A DNA stretch of 64,000 nt, from positions 35,534,350 to 35,598,349 of the forward strand of contig NC_079202.1 in assembly GCF_026745355.1 (NCBI RefSeq), read 5' to 3'. The translations under genes and the position numbers were made by a program. Source of the DNA: Beta vulgaris subsp. vulgaris. Its lineage: Eukaryota > Streptophyta > Magnoliopsida > Caryophyllales > Amaranthaceae. The notes under the pieces are model-generated. The model did no database searches and had not been told where the DNA came from. It saw nothing but the letters and a program-made list of their open reading frames with translations. This document shows, piece by piece, positions 34,310-45,691 of this stretch (position 1 is its first letter; the number at the start of each line of letters is the position of its first letter).

Positions 34310-35054
34310 CTGAAAATAAAAGAAGTTAAGAAGAGCAGCGGCGAGGGATATTTTAATTCTCTTGGACGAGGCGCGCTCAAAAGAGGAGCTCGTCCAAAGA
34401 CATCTTAAGACGTTATGCCTCTTGCAGAAGGAGACCGTCCAAAGATATCCTAGGATGTTCTGCTTCTTGAAGAAGGAGCTCTTCCAAAGGCATCTAAGAC
34501 GTTCTGCCTCTTGCAGAAGGAGACCGTCCAAAGATACCCTAGGACGTTCTGCTCCTTGAAGCAGGAGCTCGTCCAAAGGCATCTAAGACGTTCTACCCTT
34601 TGCAGAAGGAGACCGTCCAAAGATATCCTAGGACGTTCTGCTCCTTGAAGAAGGAGCTCGTCCAAAGGCATACAAGACGTTCTGCCTCTTGCAAAAGGAG
34701 ACCGTCCAAAGATACCCTAGGACATTCTGCTCCTTGAAGCAGGAGCTCGTCCAAAGGCATCTAAGATGTTCTGCCCCTTGCAGAAGGAGACCATCCAAAG
34801 ATACCCTAGGACGTTCTGCTCCTTGAAGCAGGAGCTCGTCCAAAGGCATCTAAGATATTCTGCCTCTTGCAGAAGGAGACCGTTTAAAGATACCCTAGGA
34901 CGTTCTATTCTTTGAAGCAGAAGCTCGTCCAAAGGCATCTAAGACGCTCTGATTCTTGCAGAAAGAGACCGTCCAAAGATACCTTAGGACGTTCATGTTC
35001 CCAGAAAGAAGGAAACCGTTCAAAAAAAAAAAAACAAAAAAAAAAAGTCTATAC
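34310..35054 (-). other. Candidate intron holding a tandem array
   Basis: Donor CTG|GTATAG and acceptor TTTTCAG|AAAAATTCC bound 745 bp; the flanking exons join in phase 0 (TDTL then KNSPTS). Nearly all of it is the 89-bp array plus poly-A. Confidence 0.6.
34385..35007. repeat. 89-bp tandem repeat, seven units
   Basis: Unit starts (GGAGCTCGTCCAAAG) fall at 34385, 34474, 34564, 34653, 34742, 34831 and 34920. Each unit is a dimer of a 44-base half beginning GGAGCTCGTCC and a 45-base half beginning GGAGACCGTCC, both continuing CAAAG...GACGTTCTGC..CTTG. Tat-clade elements are known to carry variable tandem repeats before the 3' LTR that can seed satellites. Confidence 0.95.
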
Positions 35055-36017
35055 CAGCGTGTCCGTTCTCTTCTCAGCATCAGTCTTGCTGAACTCTTTC
35101 CAGAGAGAGTCGGTAAATCTGGCCGCACTCATGTCTCCTATCCAAGATTTCTTGAGTTTTGCCTTAGCCGAGTCTACATCAGAAAATAAAGCACGGTTAG
35201 AACAATAAACATTGGACAAGAAAATATACTTGGGAAAAATACGGATTATACCTCTATCCTCGGCCCGCCGCAAGCCGGCAGCGACCAGGAAGTTATCGCA
35301 ATAAAACATTTCCTTAAATGAAATCCAGTTGGACGGTCCCTTAAAAGATATGTCATTCATAGAGTACTCCGATATTCTGAAGTACTCCATCATCTCTTCA
35401 GCAGATGCATTCTCCAATTCGTCCAGTATTGGTAGTCGATCGGCTGAAATAGCGAAGCCGTCTAGCAACAACTTCATTTGTGCCTGGACGAATAAGAATT
35501 CAGCCTTCCAGGAGTGCATCTTGGACGTTTTGTCCCAAGACGTCAGTAAGCCCTGACGATTGCACACACTGAACCAAGCTCCGTCCACTGTGCGGGGAAC
35601 CTTAGCCACATAATGGATTTGGGAAAAGGCGGCCATCGAAGGATCCACAACTTTTAGCTCGCAGACGGCCAAGAAAGTAAGAATGTTCAGCCAAGAATTT
35701 GGGGTGAGCTGGTTGTGGCCGATATTGTAGTGATGGAGAAGCCGGCCAATAAAAGGGTGCAAAGGAAAGCGCAGGCCGGCATCTAAAGCCAGCCGATAAA
35801 CAGCGAAATGGCCTGAAGGTGTACTAAGTATAGTGTACTCCCGGCCAGGAACAACAAAGCGATAAACCGGCATTGGCATGGCCGCCGAGAAATGTTTGAG
35901 GTCAGAGCCTACCCGTCCTAGCCAACTGTTGTCGGCCAGGATGAATCTAGGGTCAGAAAGGGGTCCTAGTCGACGCCTAATCTCAGAAGAGGTAGTGGAC
36001 GGTTCCTCCGACTCACT

Positions 36018-36385
36018 AGCAGGATTGGAGGAGGTTTCCACCTCGCTAACCTCGTCAGTGGCCGCCTCTCCTCTTGACGGACTGGGGTCTGGAGACCCCC
36101 TGGCAGTAGTCTCATCCTGGGCGCTTCCAGGGGAAGGGTGTTGGATTTCTTGACGGTCGCTCTGGACTTCGCGTTCCCCGTCAGCGGGAATTCTTCCAGT
36201 AAGCAGGATTGGAGGAGGTTTCCACCTCGCTAACCTCATCAGTGGCCGCCTCTCCTCTTGACGGACTGGGGTCTGGAGACCCCCTGGCAGTAGTCTCATC
36301 CTGGGCGCTTCCAGGGGAAGGGTGTTGGATTTCTTGACGGTCGCTCTGGACTTCGCGTTCCCCGTCAGCGGGAATTCTTCCAGTA
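36018..36385. repeat. 184-bp tandem duplication in antisense exon 1
   Basis: 36018-36201 and 36202-36385 are near-identical direct copies (one visible difference, CTCGTC/CTCATC). Since 184 is not a multiple of three the second copy shifts the minus-strand frame: the frame from the start codon ends soon after the first copy read (YWKNSR then stop) and the domain frame is entered only from another frame. Confidence 0.93.
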
Positions 36386-36883
36386 GAGGCCTCCATTTCT
36401 GAACTGGAGGCCGGAATGTTAACTCCTTGTCTGGTGCGAGCCGTTTGCTTGACGCGCACCAGATTACCCCGCACAGGTAAAGACTGGGTCGTCTGACTTT
36501 GCCGTCCATGTCTAAAGTAAAAGAATGCATGTCCGGCCGAGATAGGTCCAACTCTAGAATGTGCCGAGGAAGACAAGCTCTCTTTTCTAGGGTCAGTACC
36601 AACCCTTGAGCGGCCGGGATTATTCGATGAAGAGGACGAATCCATTTTCTTAAAAAATGCGTGAAAATACAAGGAAAGTGATCGAGGTAATACCTGTAGA
36701 AAATGCTCGGACGAATGTTAATGACGGGCTGTATGAAACCTCGGACGACTTGAAGAGCACTTAGCAGGAGCTTGGACGGGAGTAATTTCTCTCTCTAAAA
36801 AAGCTCAGTAAAAATTGCAGAGTCTCTCTCTCTAGAAAATTTCTCAGCAATGTTAAAATGATTTCAGAAACGACAAAGTCGCA

Positions 36884-36891
36884 TATTTATA
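36884..36891 (-). promoter_or_regulatory. TATA box of the antisense gene
   Basis: On the minus strand CCTCTATAAATATGC lies about 240 bases before the ATG at 36645, outside the LTR, followed by a leader with GAGAGAGA. It would drive the antisense gene independently of the LTR promoter. Confidence 0.6.
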
Positions 36892-37059
36892 GAGGGGTGA
36901 AAGTGATCCCCTCATCTGGTAAAAGTAACTGTTGCTCTTGAGGGTTGACCTGTGGAGACCGGCAAAATGGCGCCCCTTTTTTAAAAAAGGGAAGGGCAGT
37001 TCCGGGTCGGTTAAAAGAGGAAATCAACCGTCTTGGCGCCTAAATGGTAACTTCCTCTT

Positions 37060-37071
37060 TTAAGGGGAAAA
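37060..37071 (+). other. Polypurine tract of the Tat element
   Basis: TAAGGGGAAAA directly precedes TGTTGTAGCC of the 3' LTR. Confidence 0.8.
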
Positions 37072-37701
37072 TGTTGTAGCCTAAAAATCAAGGGCTACCA
37101 AGATGATACGTGGCTTAATCTCAGCCTTACATGTGGCGCATGTTTATGAAGGTAAATTACATGGGTTAGAAAATTATGTGGGCTAAAGTACACTTTTCTA
37201 AGGAAAAAGATGTACTAAAACCACTCTTATGGCCCAAATATGTACTTAGGCCCAGCTAAAGCAGCTTATATCCCTGCATAAAGGTCAGGTGTACTGACCA
37301 ATCAGTACCTGCCACATGTCACCATTTTATTGCTTAGCCAATCAGATGCTCCCATATTAGGGTGACATCAAGGTACAACAGTCATTTCAAACAATATAAA
37401 TAGTCCTTGAAATCAGGGGAAATGTACGTTTTTCAGAGTATATGACTGTTATTCTGCCATAAATTCTCTCTCTCTCTCTACTTTCTCTCTCTAAAAGTTC
37501 CTTCATATCCCTGATATCTGACTTAAGCATCGGAGGGGGAAATACCACCCAAACCTCCAGGGTGGGTCCCTTTTTGCAGGTTGCTAGTCGGAGCTTCGGA
37601 TCGGGATTCGAGTCCAATCATTGTTGCACAAGTCTCCTAGTTGAGAACCTGTTGTTGGGAATTGTTGTATTAAATTACTAGTTTTGCACTACGTAATAAC
37701 A
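37072..37701 (+). repeat. 3' LTR of the Tat element
   Basis: Collinear with the 5' LTR; its end reads TACGTAATAACA instead of TACGTAACA, a small indel at the terminus. TATA box at 37395-37403. Confidence 0.93.
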
Positions 37702-39239
37702 TGCTACTTGAAATAGGACTTGTTTAATCAGAATAGAGGGAGGACAATGGGAATTAGCAAAAATTACACTATTTCTCTGACACCAGATTGTATGGATGGC
37801 TTCAGAGAACATTTTCACATATATTCTTGCTCTCACACTCTTGCTATGAGCTTTTGTGCACACCAATCTGCACTCCATATCAAAAGGACCTACATTTTTG
37901 TAGATTCCAATATACTGCAAAAGACCCTTCCATACTACAGCAGAGTAACTGCATTCAAAGAACAAATGCTGGGTGGATTCATTGCAATTAGTGCACAAAC
38001 TACATTACATTTGACAAGCAATATTCCATCTACTAATTCTGTCCGTAGTAGGTAATCTATTTTGAACAGCTAACAAAACAATGAATTTGCATTTAGGGCT
38101 TGCTTCATTGTTACAGATAAGCCTTCTCTAGTCAACTTTTTGCGTCTCCCCTTGAATTATCTTGTAAGCTTTTTTTATGCTGAATCTGCCCTGATGCATC
38201 ACATTCTCCCAGTTCCCCACCTGTCCAAGAAGCTCTCTAGACTTTAGAACTTTTCTCATATTCCAAGAGATATTGTTGTTAATTACAACACTATGAACAT
38301 CCTGCCTTCTCAAATAGTAAGCAGCTATCCATCTCACCCAAAGCTTATCAGTTTTAAAAGTAATTGCCGAAAGGAGCTTTAGCATAGCTGCTTTGTTCCA
38401 GTTTTCCATGTTAATCAAACTCCATCCCGACCCCCTGACACCTTATGATTGCAAAGAGTTTGCCAGGCAACAGGAGCTTTTCTCGAATCCATAACTTGAC
38501 TAGTCCATAGAAACTTCCTACACACTCCTTCAACTGCTTTGATAATCTTCTTTGAGAGAGGGAATATATGAGCCCAAAAATTCTGCATGCTACTCAAGAT
38601 ACTTCTAATCAGTTGTAACCTGCCAGCATAACTTAGATGCTTTGTCATCCAACTTTGAGCTTAAGCTGCGATTTTTTCAACTAATACCTTGCATTGAGAG
38701 GTGTTTAATTTCTTGGAAGCAAGAGGAACTCCAAGGTATTTAAAGGGCAAACTCCCAATAGGAAGGTTAACAGAGTCTGCAATCAACTGACACTCATCTT
38801 CTGCCACACCAACTATGTAGATGTTACTCTTCTCAACAGTAGCAACTAACCCTAAGGCCTCAGAGAACTTCTTAAATGCTTCCATAATCTTACCAACAGA
38901 GCTAACATCAGCCCTAGAAAACATCAATAAGTCATCAGCAAAAATGAGATGATTAAGATTAATCCTCTCACATTTAGGGTGAAAGTTGAAGTTGGGCTCC
39001 TCTTTGAGTTCCTTCAAACATCTGCTAAGGTACTCCATACTTAGAGCAAACAAAAAAGGAGACAGAAGGTCTCCTTGTCTTAAGCCCTTCTTAGCATTAA
39101 ACGGGACAAAGGGAACTCCATTTATGACTATTAAGTATGACATACTTCTAACACATCCCATAATCCATCCCACAAAAATTGTAGGGAACCCAAGCTCAAG
39201 CAGCATCTTCTCCAGAAAAGGCCACTGCACTGAATCCAT
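37702..39239 (-). pseudogene. LINE reverse transcriptase, 5'-truncated
   Basis: Minus-strand L1-like RT from the middle of the finger/palm: KKGLRQGDLLSPFLFALSME, then the catalytic LIFADDLLMFSRA, then the thumb (PFKYLGVPLASKKL, HLSYAGRLQLI), connecting region and a zf-RVT domain (CTNCNESTQHLFFECSYS). A TAA near 38661, a frameshift near 38440 and a TAG near 38128 break it. The 5' part with endonuclease is missing; the truncation point at 39239 joins the target duplication. The 3' end continues at 25493-25318 beyond the Tat element. Confidence 0.92.
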
Positions 39240-39295
39240 GTCAACTTTATATTACTTTTGCTAGTGTTTTTTTTACACTATCGATTGATAGTCTT
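39237..39295. repeat. Target duplication of the LINE, right copy
   Basis: Matches 25257-25317. At the LINE 5' junction the bases GAATCCATG resemble GAATCTATG at the left copy, a 9-base overlap with one mismatch. Confidence 0.85.
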
Positions 39296-40125
39296 GATAA
39301 CATCAATATGTTATTTTCTTGGATTTGGAGAATTTGCTGATGAATTTCATCTTATACAATTTGCTACTTTATTTAATTGTTTTTTTTTATGTAAGTGATG
39401 GATTATTTGATGCATCTCAATATGAATATTTTGATAAATGAAGAAGTTCTTTTTTTTCATCTTTTAATTTCTGAACTTTTGTAATACTTGAATATTCAGA
39501 TTTCCTTTTAATTCCAGTTTTTGTTTCGTTTAGTTGGTGGTTCTTTTTGTAATTATTTTGGAAATTTGTTTGTATTTTTTGTAATTATAATGTAATTTAG
39601 CTATTATTTTTTGTTAATTTTGTTTTGGTGATTTTGTAAATGGGTATCACATAAATGTTAATACCTTGATCAGCATTTGAACCGCACCGACGCTCTAGAA
39701 TCTTAAACTGCGCATCACGAATTTGAACCGAGTCGCGAGTTTTGATGGCTTCGAGCCAATCGAGACGATCTCTTTCTTATCCGCATGCTTTTTCTTCAAA
39801 ATCGCAACGAAACAAGCGGCGAGCAAGGCGACGTTTGTCCTTTCTAGATGAACAACGACGATGAATAAAGAGAAGGCGATGAAACGAGTACGTTGCTGCG
39901 GTTAAAGGGTGTTCATTGAGGGTGTTCGAGTGATGGTGTCGTGGGTTTGAGAGGGAGGAGCAGACCTGAAGAGGAGATAGAGGAGGGATTAGGGTTGAGT
40001 GAGGAGAGAGTGAGTGTGGAGTGAGTTAATAGAAAACTGGTTTGGAATCGGGTATATTTATGGGTGTTCGTTGGAATTTGGGCCTTTGTAAACTTTGGGC
40101 CTCTTTTCTTTCGCTAGAAACTTTG
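39296..40125. other. Old sequence split by insertions (right part)
   Basis: Continuation of 25025-25256. Positions 39660-40110 are richer in GC, with words such as GCGACGAATT-like CG pairs, GAGGGAGGAGCAG and GGGTTTGAGAGGG, suggesting on the minus strand an old 5' leader or gene start. No conserved protein is recognised. Confidence 0.45.
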
Positions 40126-42359
40126 TGCAATACCCCGAAAGTTCATAACCTCATATAAATACATATACTTATAATTGATAGCGAAAACTGGACTTAAACC
40201 TGTGGGGTATAGTCCACTAATATAATAATTAGCTTAAATAGTCTTTGAGAATATAATTCTTAAAGATTATTACCAATAATAGCTATAATAATATTAAAAT
40301 CTTCCTAGCCCACAAGATACAAAATACGTACAGACAACAACATCGATACACGAGATCCATCCTGAACACTCTCTCTTGCAGTGCTTTCAGCTTGAGCTTA
40401 CGAACCCTTACTATTAGTGCCATAATAGACTCTTTAACACTTACTAGCAACAAATCAACGATCTTTCAACTGTCTAACCGTACCTAAAACATAAAAGCAA
40501 AACGTTATGAGCCGAGGCTCAATAACAAACTACCCTAGCAACGTAAACTCATTTCAACTCATTTTATTTACAAAACAGGGAGAAAGAATAATTCAAACAT
40601 TTACGAAAATAATATTCATTCAATTTCACTTTAATATTCGATTATTCTATTTCATCAGTTTTTACTCTGGTTGATGTATATCAGTCACGTCTCCCAGTAT
40701 GTGTATGCACCACTGTGCAAGGGCCTTGGCCCCGGGCATTACCCTACACCAGTAAACAGTAGTGGGCTAGTGCCTCAGTAAACAATAGTGGGCCAGTGCC
40801 CCAGTAGACAGTACGGTACGTGCACAACCTTCAGTCAGTCAGTAGTTACAACCAACCAGTTCTTCCACTTTACTTTATCATATTACATTTCTTTTACTTT
40901 AACAGTGATCAGTGTATTTCAGTAACTCAGTAACTTCCATTAATATCTCATAAACAATATCATTTTCAATGATCAGTATACTTCTGTAACTCAGTATCTT
41001 TCGGTCTTTTAGAATCATATAAATCTCAGGATACGTAATCAAAACATGTAATGATAATCCTGCAACTCAGAAACACATGTTCATAAATCATCATCTTAGT
41101 AGCATATTATAAAAACACATTTTCAAGAAATTGCGGGTACTAGCAGTAGTTGTTACCTCAATGGCAGTATGATAACCCTCTTCTTATGTCCTTGATATCG
41201 TCCTTACTAAGCTCCAAGGAACGAGTTCTTTTAAGTTTCAATACGAGTATTTTATAAGTTAGTAATCAATTAGAAAACATTAGTGTTAGTGCTCTTTAAG
41301 TACGATTCTTATTTTATAAGTTATGTAGTCGTGACTTATTTCACATTCTCGTGACTAATTGGTTATATATACTTGACATAATAGTTCATAGGAATCTTTG
41401 ATATACTCCTTAATATACATAATTTGAAATCACATTAGAAGTATTAACTATCCTTTAGTCATATTACTATATTATAAGCTTATAATTTAATAGTTACATT
41501 CATATAAGTAATTTAATAATTTAATGTCCACAAGCGATCATACTCGATAATGGATCGACTTGTAAATGGAACGTTCAGACCTGTTCGGAACCCGATAATC
41601 CCATGATACAAGTGTGATCGACCCAGTTGAACAAAAACCTGAGTAATCACGACCTGGGCATTGACTGACTTGTCCGGGTCTGACCTGGTTCGCCGTCGGT
41701 ATACCTAGAACCTATTTCAGAACTTGTTTTTACACCCCTAGGTGCGCGGAAGATTGTTAGGCGAGAGATCAAATTGTGCTGTGGGAGTTGTATAGAGTAA
41801 GGTGAGAGGATTCTATGAGGGTTGAGGTATTATATAGGTTTAGGTTTTTGAGCTGCAATAAATTTTCGAAATATACACCTTCGAGAAAGATTATTTTTAT
41901 AAAAGATATTTTTATTAACAAAACTAATTCATAAAATTAATTAATTCTATTAATTAAATTGAGTTCGAAAATGAATTTTATTAAATTGAGCTTTCATAAA
42001 AACTATTTAAAAAGGTTTTTTCAAACATGAGCTTTTTTTGAAAAGTTATTTTTAAAAATTTTTAGAAGGTGGGATATTAAAACTATTTATTAAAAAAAAG
42101 TTTTCGAAAATTTGTTAATAAAGATAGTTATAAAAACAAAGGTTTTCGGAAATCAGTTAGTAAAAAGGGTTAGATTATAATTTTGGACGTAAAATATTTT
42201 CTTTTAGACTCGTTCTTTATTCTTTCCTCGATCTGTACCCATTGGAGCAGAGTATTAGTCAGCATAGGATACTAAAAGTAGAGACACGATTAACAATCAC
42301 ATTAGTAACACATATTATAAGTATTACAATTTACAATTTACATTAACAAAAATGTTACA
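40126..42359 (-). mobile_element. Solo LTR (chromovirus-like)
   Basis: Begins TGCAATACCCCG and ends AAAATGTTACA, similar in ends to the other long LTRs here. Flanks are CTTTG (40121-40125) and CTTTA (42360-42364), a 5-bp duplication with one change. On the minus strand a TATATAAT (about 41829-41836) lies upstream of a pyrimidine-rich leader. Short repeats of about 27 bp (CAGTAAACAGTAGTGGGC) occur at 40750-40810. No second LTR or pol is present. Its right 835 bp have been amplified with neighbouring sequence. Confidence 0.7.
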
Positions 42360-42402
42360 CTTTACAAAGGGGAAGGGTCTTATTTTTAGATGGGGAATTA
42401 GC

Positions 42403-42741
42403 TCAAATAAAATACGTCAAATCGAGTTCCACCAAAGTGATAATACTTTGGGGAAACGAGTCCAAATACACATGCTCAAAAGCACCAACATTCCATCTAG
42501 CTACCATGTGAGCTAAAGTATTCCCCCGTCTTTTAATATGACAACATTGAAAGGAAGTAAAAGAACGAAGTTTTCTACCAATTTCTTCATAGAATAAGAA
42601 TACAGAAGAGTAACCTTGTGTGTTGTTGGAGATGTTACGCACCACATTCATCGCATCACATTCCAAGACAACTTTCGTCCACCCCAGCCAAGACACCAGA
42701 TCCAAGCCAAAACATGCTGCAGCAGCCTCGGCCATCTCCAC
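42403..42741 (-). pseudogene. RNase H-like (RVT_3) fragment, array unit 1
   Basis: 112 codons of a plant RVT_3-type RNase H: MAEAAAACFGLDLVSWLGW, VVLECDAMNVVRNI (acidic D) and CHIKRRGNTLAHMVAR (late motif), ending DLTYFI. The N-terminal half with the first aspartate is missing. Such domains occur in plant LINEs and as stand-alone proteins. Confidence 0.75.
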
Positions 42742-44056
42742 GCTTAATATATAATATTAGAACATATGAAGAGTCGTTCTATTCCTTTACTCATTAGAGA
42801 GGTTTTACGCAATTGATTAGTCGAAATATGAGTTGACTAAGAGAATACACTAAACATCACGATAAAAAATATAGCGTTTTAATAGATTTTTTGTTATCAT
42901 CCATATATTTATCATACACTTACATATGTATATATATGTCGATCTTAGTGCTTTTAATAATATGATTCGTTTACAAAATCCATTACAAAATCAAAATGAC
43001 CCGACAAGGAGTCAACCGAAGTTGAATTAACGTTCAATAGCAAATGAACTCGATGCTTCACAATGATCGAACTAAGGTCATTAGTGATTCAACCCGAGTA
43101 CATTTGACTCTAACCAAGCATACATGAAAACCAAATACGAATTGCGCAAACCAGGTTTTAAATTGTCCACAAGCGATCATACTCGATAATGGATCGACTT
43201 GTAAATGGAACGTTCAGACCTGTTCCGCACCCAACAATCCCATGATTCAAATGTGATCGACCCAGTTGAACAAAAACCCGAGTAATCCCGACCTGGGGCA
43301 TTGACTGACAGAATCCTGACTTGTCCGGGTATGACCTGGTTCGCCCTGGGTATACCTAGAACCTATTTCAGAACTTGTTTTTACACTACTAGGTGCGCGA
43401 TTGTTAGGCGAGAGATCAAATTGTGTTGTGGGAGTTGTATAGAGTAAGGTGAGAGGATCCTATGAGGGTTGAGGTATTATACAGGTTTAGGTTTTTGAGC
43501 TGCAATAAATTTTCGAAATATACACCTTGGAGAAAGATTATTTTTATAAAAGATATTTTTATTAGAAAAACTAATTCATAAAATTAATTAATTCTATTTA
43601 TTAAATTGAATTCGAAAATGAATTTTATTAAATTGAGCTTTCATAAAAACTATTTAAAAAGGTTTTTTCAAACATGAGCTTTTTTTTTGAAAAGCTATTT
43701 TTTAAATTTTTAGAAGATGGGATATTAAGACTATTTTTAAAAAAAAAGTTTTCGAAAATTTGTTAATAAAGATAGTTATAAAAAAAAGGTTTTCGGAAAT
43801 CAGTTAGTAAAAAGGGTTAGATTATAATTGTGGACGTAAAATATTTTCTTTTAGACTCGTTCTTTATTCTTTCCTCGATCCGTACCCATTGGAGCAGAGT
43901 ATTATTCAGCATAGGATACTAAAAGAAGAGACACGATTATATGTCTACAATCACATTAGTAACACATATTATAAGTATTACAATTTACAATTTACATTAA
44001 CAAAAATGTTACACTTTACAAAGGGGAAGGGTCTTATTTTTTGATGGGGAATTAGC

Positions 44057-44395
44057 TCAAATAAAATACGTCAAATCGAGTTCCACCAAAGTGATAATAC
44101 TTTGGGGAAACGAGTCCAAATACACATGCTCAAAAGCACCAACATTCCATCTTGCTACCATGTGAGCTAAAGTATTCCCCCCTCTTTTAATATGACAACA
44201 TTGAAAGCAAGTAAAAGAACGAAGTTTTCTACCAATTTCTTCATAGAATAAGAATACAGAAGAGTAACCTTGTGTGTTGTTGGAGATGTTACGCACCACG
44301 TTCATCGCATCATATTCCAAGACAACCTTCGTCCACCCCAGCTGAGACACCAGATCCAAGCCAAAACATGCTGCAGCAGCCTCAGCCATCTCCAC
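44057..44395 (-). pseudogene. RNase H-like (RVT_3) fragment, array unit 2
   Basis: The same 112-codon fragment with few changes, including ECDAMN to EYDAMN beside the acidic residue and CHIKRGGNTLAH. Confidence 0.75.
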
Positions 44396-45691
44396 GCTTA
44401 ATATATAATATTAGAACATATGAAGAGTCGTTCTATTCCTTTACTCATTAGAGTGGTTTTACGCAATTGATTAGTCGAAATATGAGTTGACTAAGAGAAT
44501 TCACTAAACATCACGATAAAAAATATAGCGTTTTAATAGTTTTTTTGTTATCATCCATATATTTATCATACACTTACATATGTATATATATGTCGATCTT
44601 AGTACTTTTAATAATATGATTCGTTTACAAAATCCATTACAAAATCAAAATGACCCGACAAGGAGTCAACCGAAGTTGAATTAACGTTCAATAGCAAATG
44701 AACTCGATGCTTCACAATGATCGAACTAAGGTCATTAGTCATTCAACCCGAGTACATTTGACTCTAACCAAGCATACATGAAGACTTGCGCAAACCAGGT
44801 GTTAAATTGTCCACAAGCGATCATACTCGATAATGGATCGACATGTAAATGGAACGTTCAGACCTGTTCAGCACCCGACAATCCCATGATTCAAATGTGA
44901 TCGACCCAGTTGAACAAAAACCTGAGTGATCACGACCTGGGGCATTGACTGACAGAATCCTGACTTGTCCGGGTCTGACCTGGTTCGCCCTGGGTATACC
45001 TAGAACCTATTTCAGAACTTGTTTTTACACCACTAGGTGCGCGGAAGATTGTTAGGCGAGAGATCAAATTGTGCTATGGGAGTTGTATGGAGTAAGGTGA
45101 GAGGTATCTATGAGGGTTGAGGTATTATATAGGTTTAGGTTTTTGAGCTGCAATAAATTTTCGAAATATACACCTTGGAGAAAGATTATTTATATAAAAG
45201 ATATTTTTATTAATAAAATTAATTAATTCTATTAATTAAATTGAGTTCGAAAATGAATTTTATTAAATGGAGCTTTCATAAAAACTATTTTAAAAGGTTT
45301 TTTCAAACATGAGCTTTTTTTTTGAAAAGTTATTTTTTAAAATGTTTAGAAGGTGGGATATTAAAACTATTTATTAAAAAAAAGTTTTCGAAAATTTGTT
45401 AATAAAGATAGTTATAAAAAAAAGGTTTCGAAAATCAGTTAGTAAAAAGGGTTAGATTATAATTTTGGACGGAAAATATTTTCTTTTAGACTCGTTCTTT
45501 ATTCTTTCCTCGATCTGTACCCATTGGAGCAGAGTATTAGTCAGCATAGGATACTAAAAGAAGAGACACGATTATATGTCTACAATCACATTAGTAACAC
45601 ATATTATAAGTATTACAGTTTACAATTTACATTAACAAAAATGTTACACTTTACAAAGGGGAAGGGTCTTGTTTTTTGATGGGGAATTAGC

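Larger units (their letters stand above)
32904..36645 (-). pseudogene. Antisense multi-exon gene of the Tat element
   Basis: On the minus strand from ATG 36645 (MDSSSSSNNPG). Exon 1 contains a domain like the 'putative gypsy type transposon' family (Transposase_28): LRFPLHPFIGRLLHHYNIG and NQLTPNSWLNILTFLAVCEL. Candidate GT-AG introns are 35251-35174 (phase 1), 35054-34310 (phase 0) and 33930-33765 (phase 1), each keeping the frame. Exon 3 is lysine-rich (KKRSAATSDAPPPKKSK), like a nuclear signal. The last exon (33494-32904) is a long coiled coil with an acidic tail (DDEEEEEVD). The junction at about 33609/33496 does not keep phase. Defects are a 184-bp duplication in exon 1 and in-frame TAG and TAA at 34045-34043 and about 33983. 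Function is unknown. Confidence 0.75.
25494..37701 (+). mobile_element. Tat-type Ty3/Gypsy retrotransposon with antisense gene
   Basis: A 12.2-kb element with about 630-bp LTRs, primer site, gag, protease, RT, a first RNase H, a second archaeal-type RNase H and integrase on the plus strand. A long 3' region carries a minus-strand gene and tandem repeats. Dual RNase H is diagnostic of the Tat clade, and extra reading frames between pol and 3' LTR are known in that clade. The sense genes hold several stops and frameshifts, so it is not autonomous. The flanks (ACAGG and TGCTA) show no target duplication. It sits inside a minus-strand LINE. Confidence 0.92.

Noticed and set aside
34385..35007. 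Regular repeats that could be taken for a CRISPR array
   Set aside because: The units are contiguous 89-bp copies without unique spacers and lie in a plant retrotransposon.
25494..37701. Assignment of the 12-kb element to Athila
   Set aside because: The second RNase H domain and the antisense frame fit Tat; no envelope-like frame on the plus strand is present.
15490..40125. A single CACTA element spanning 15490 to about 40125 with retrotransposons inside
   Set aside because: No matching right end with similar subterminal motifs was found; the CTAGTG words at 25281 and 39261 belong to the LINE target duplication.
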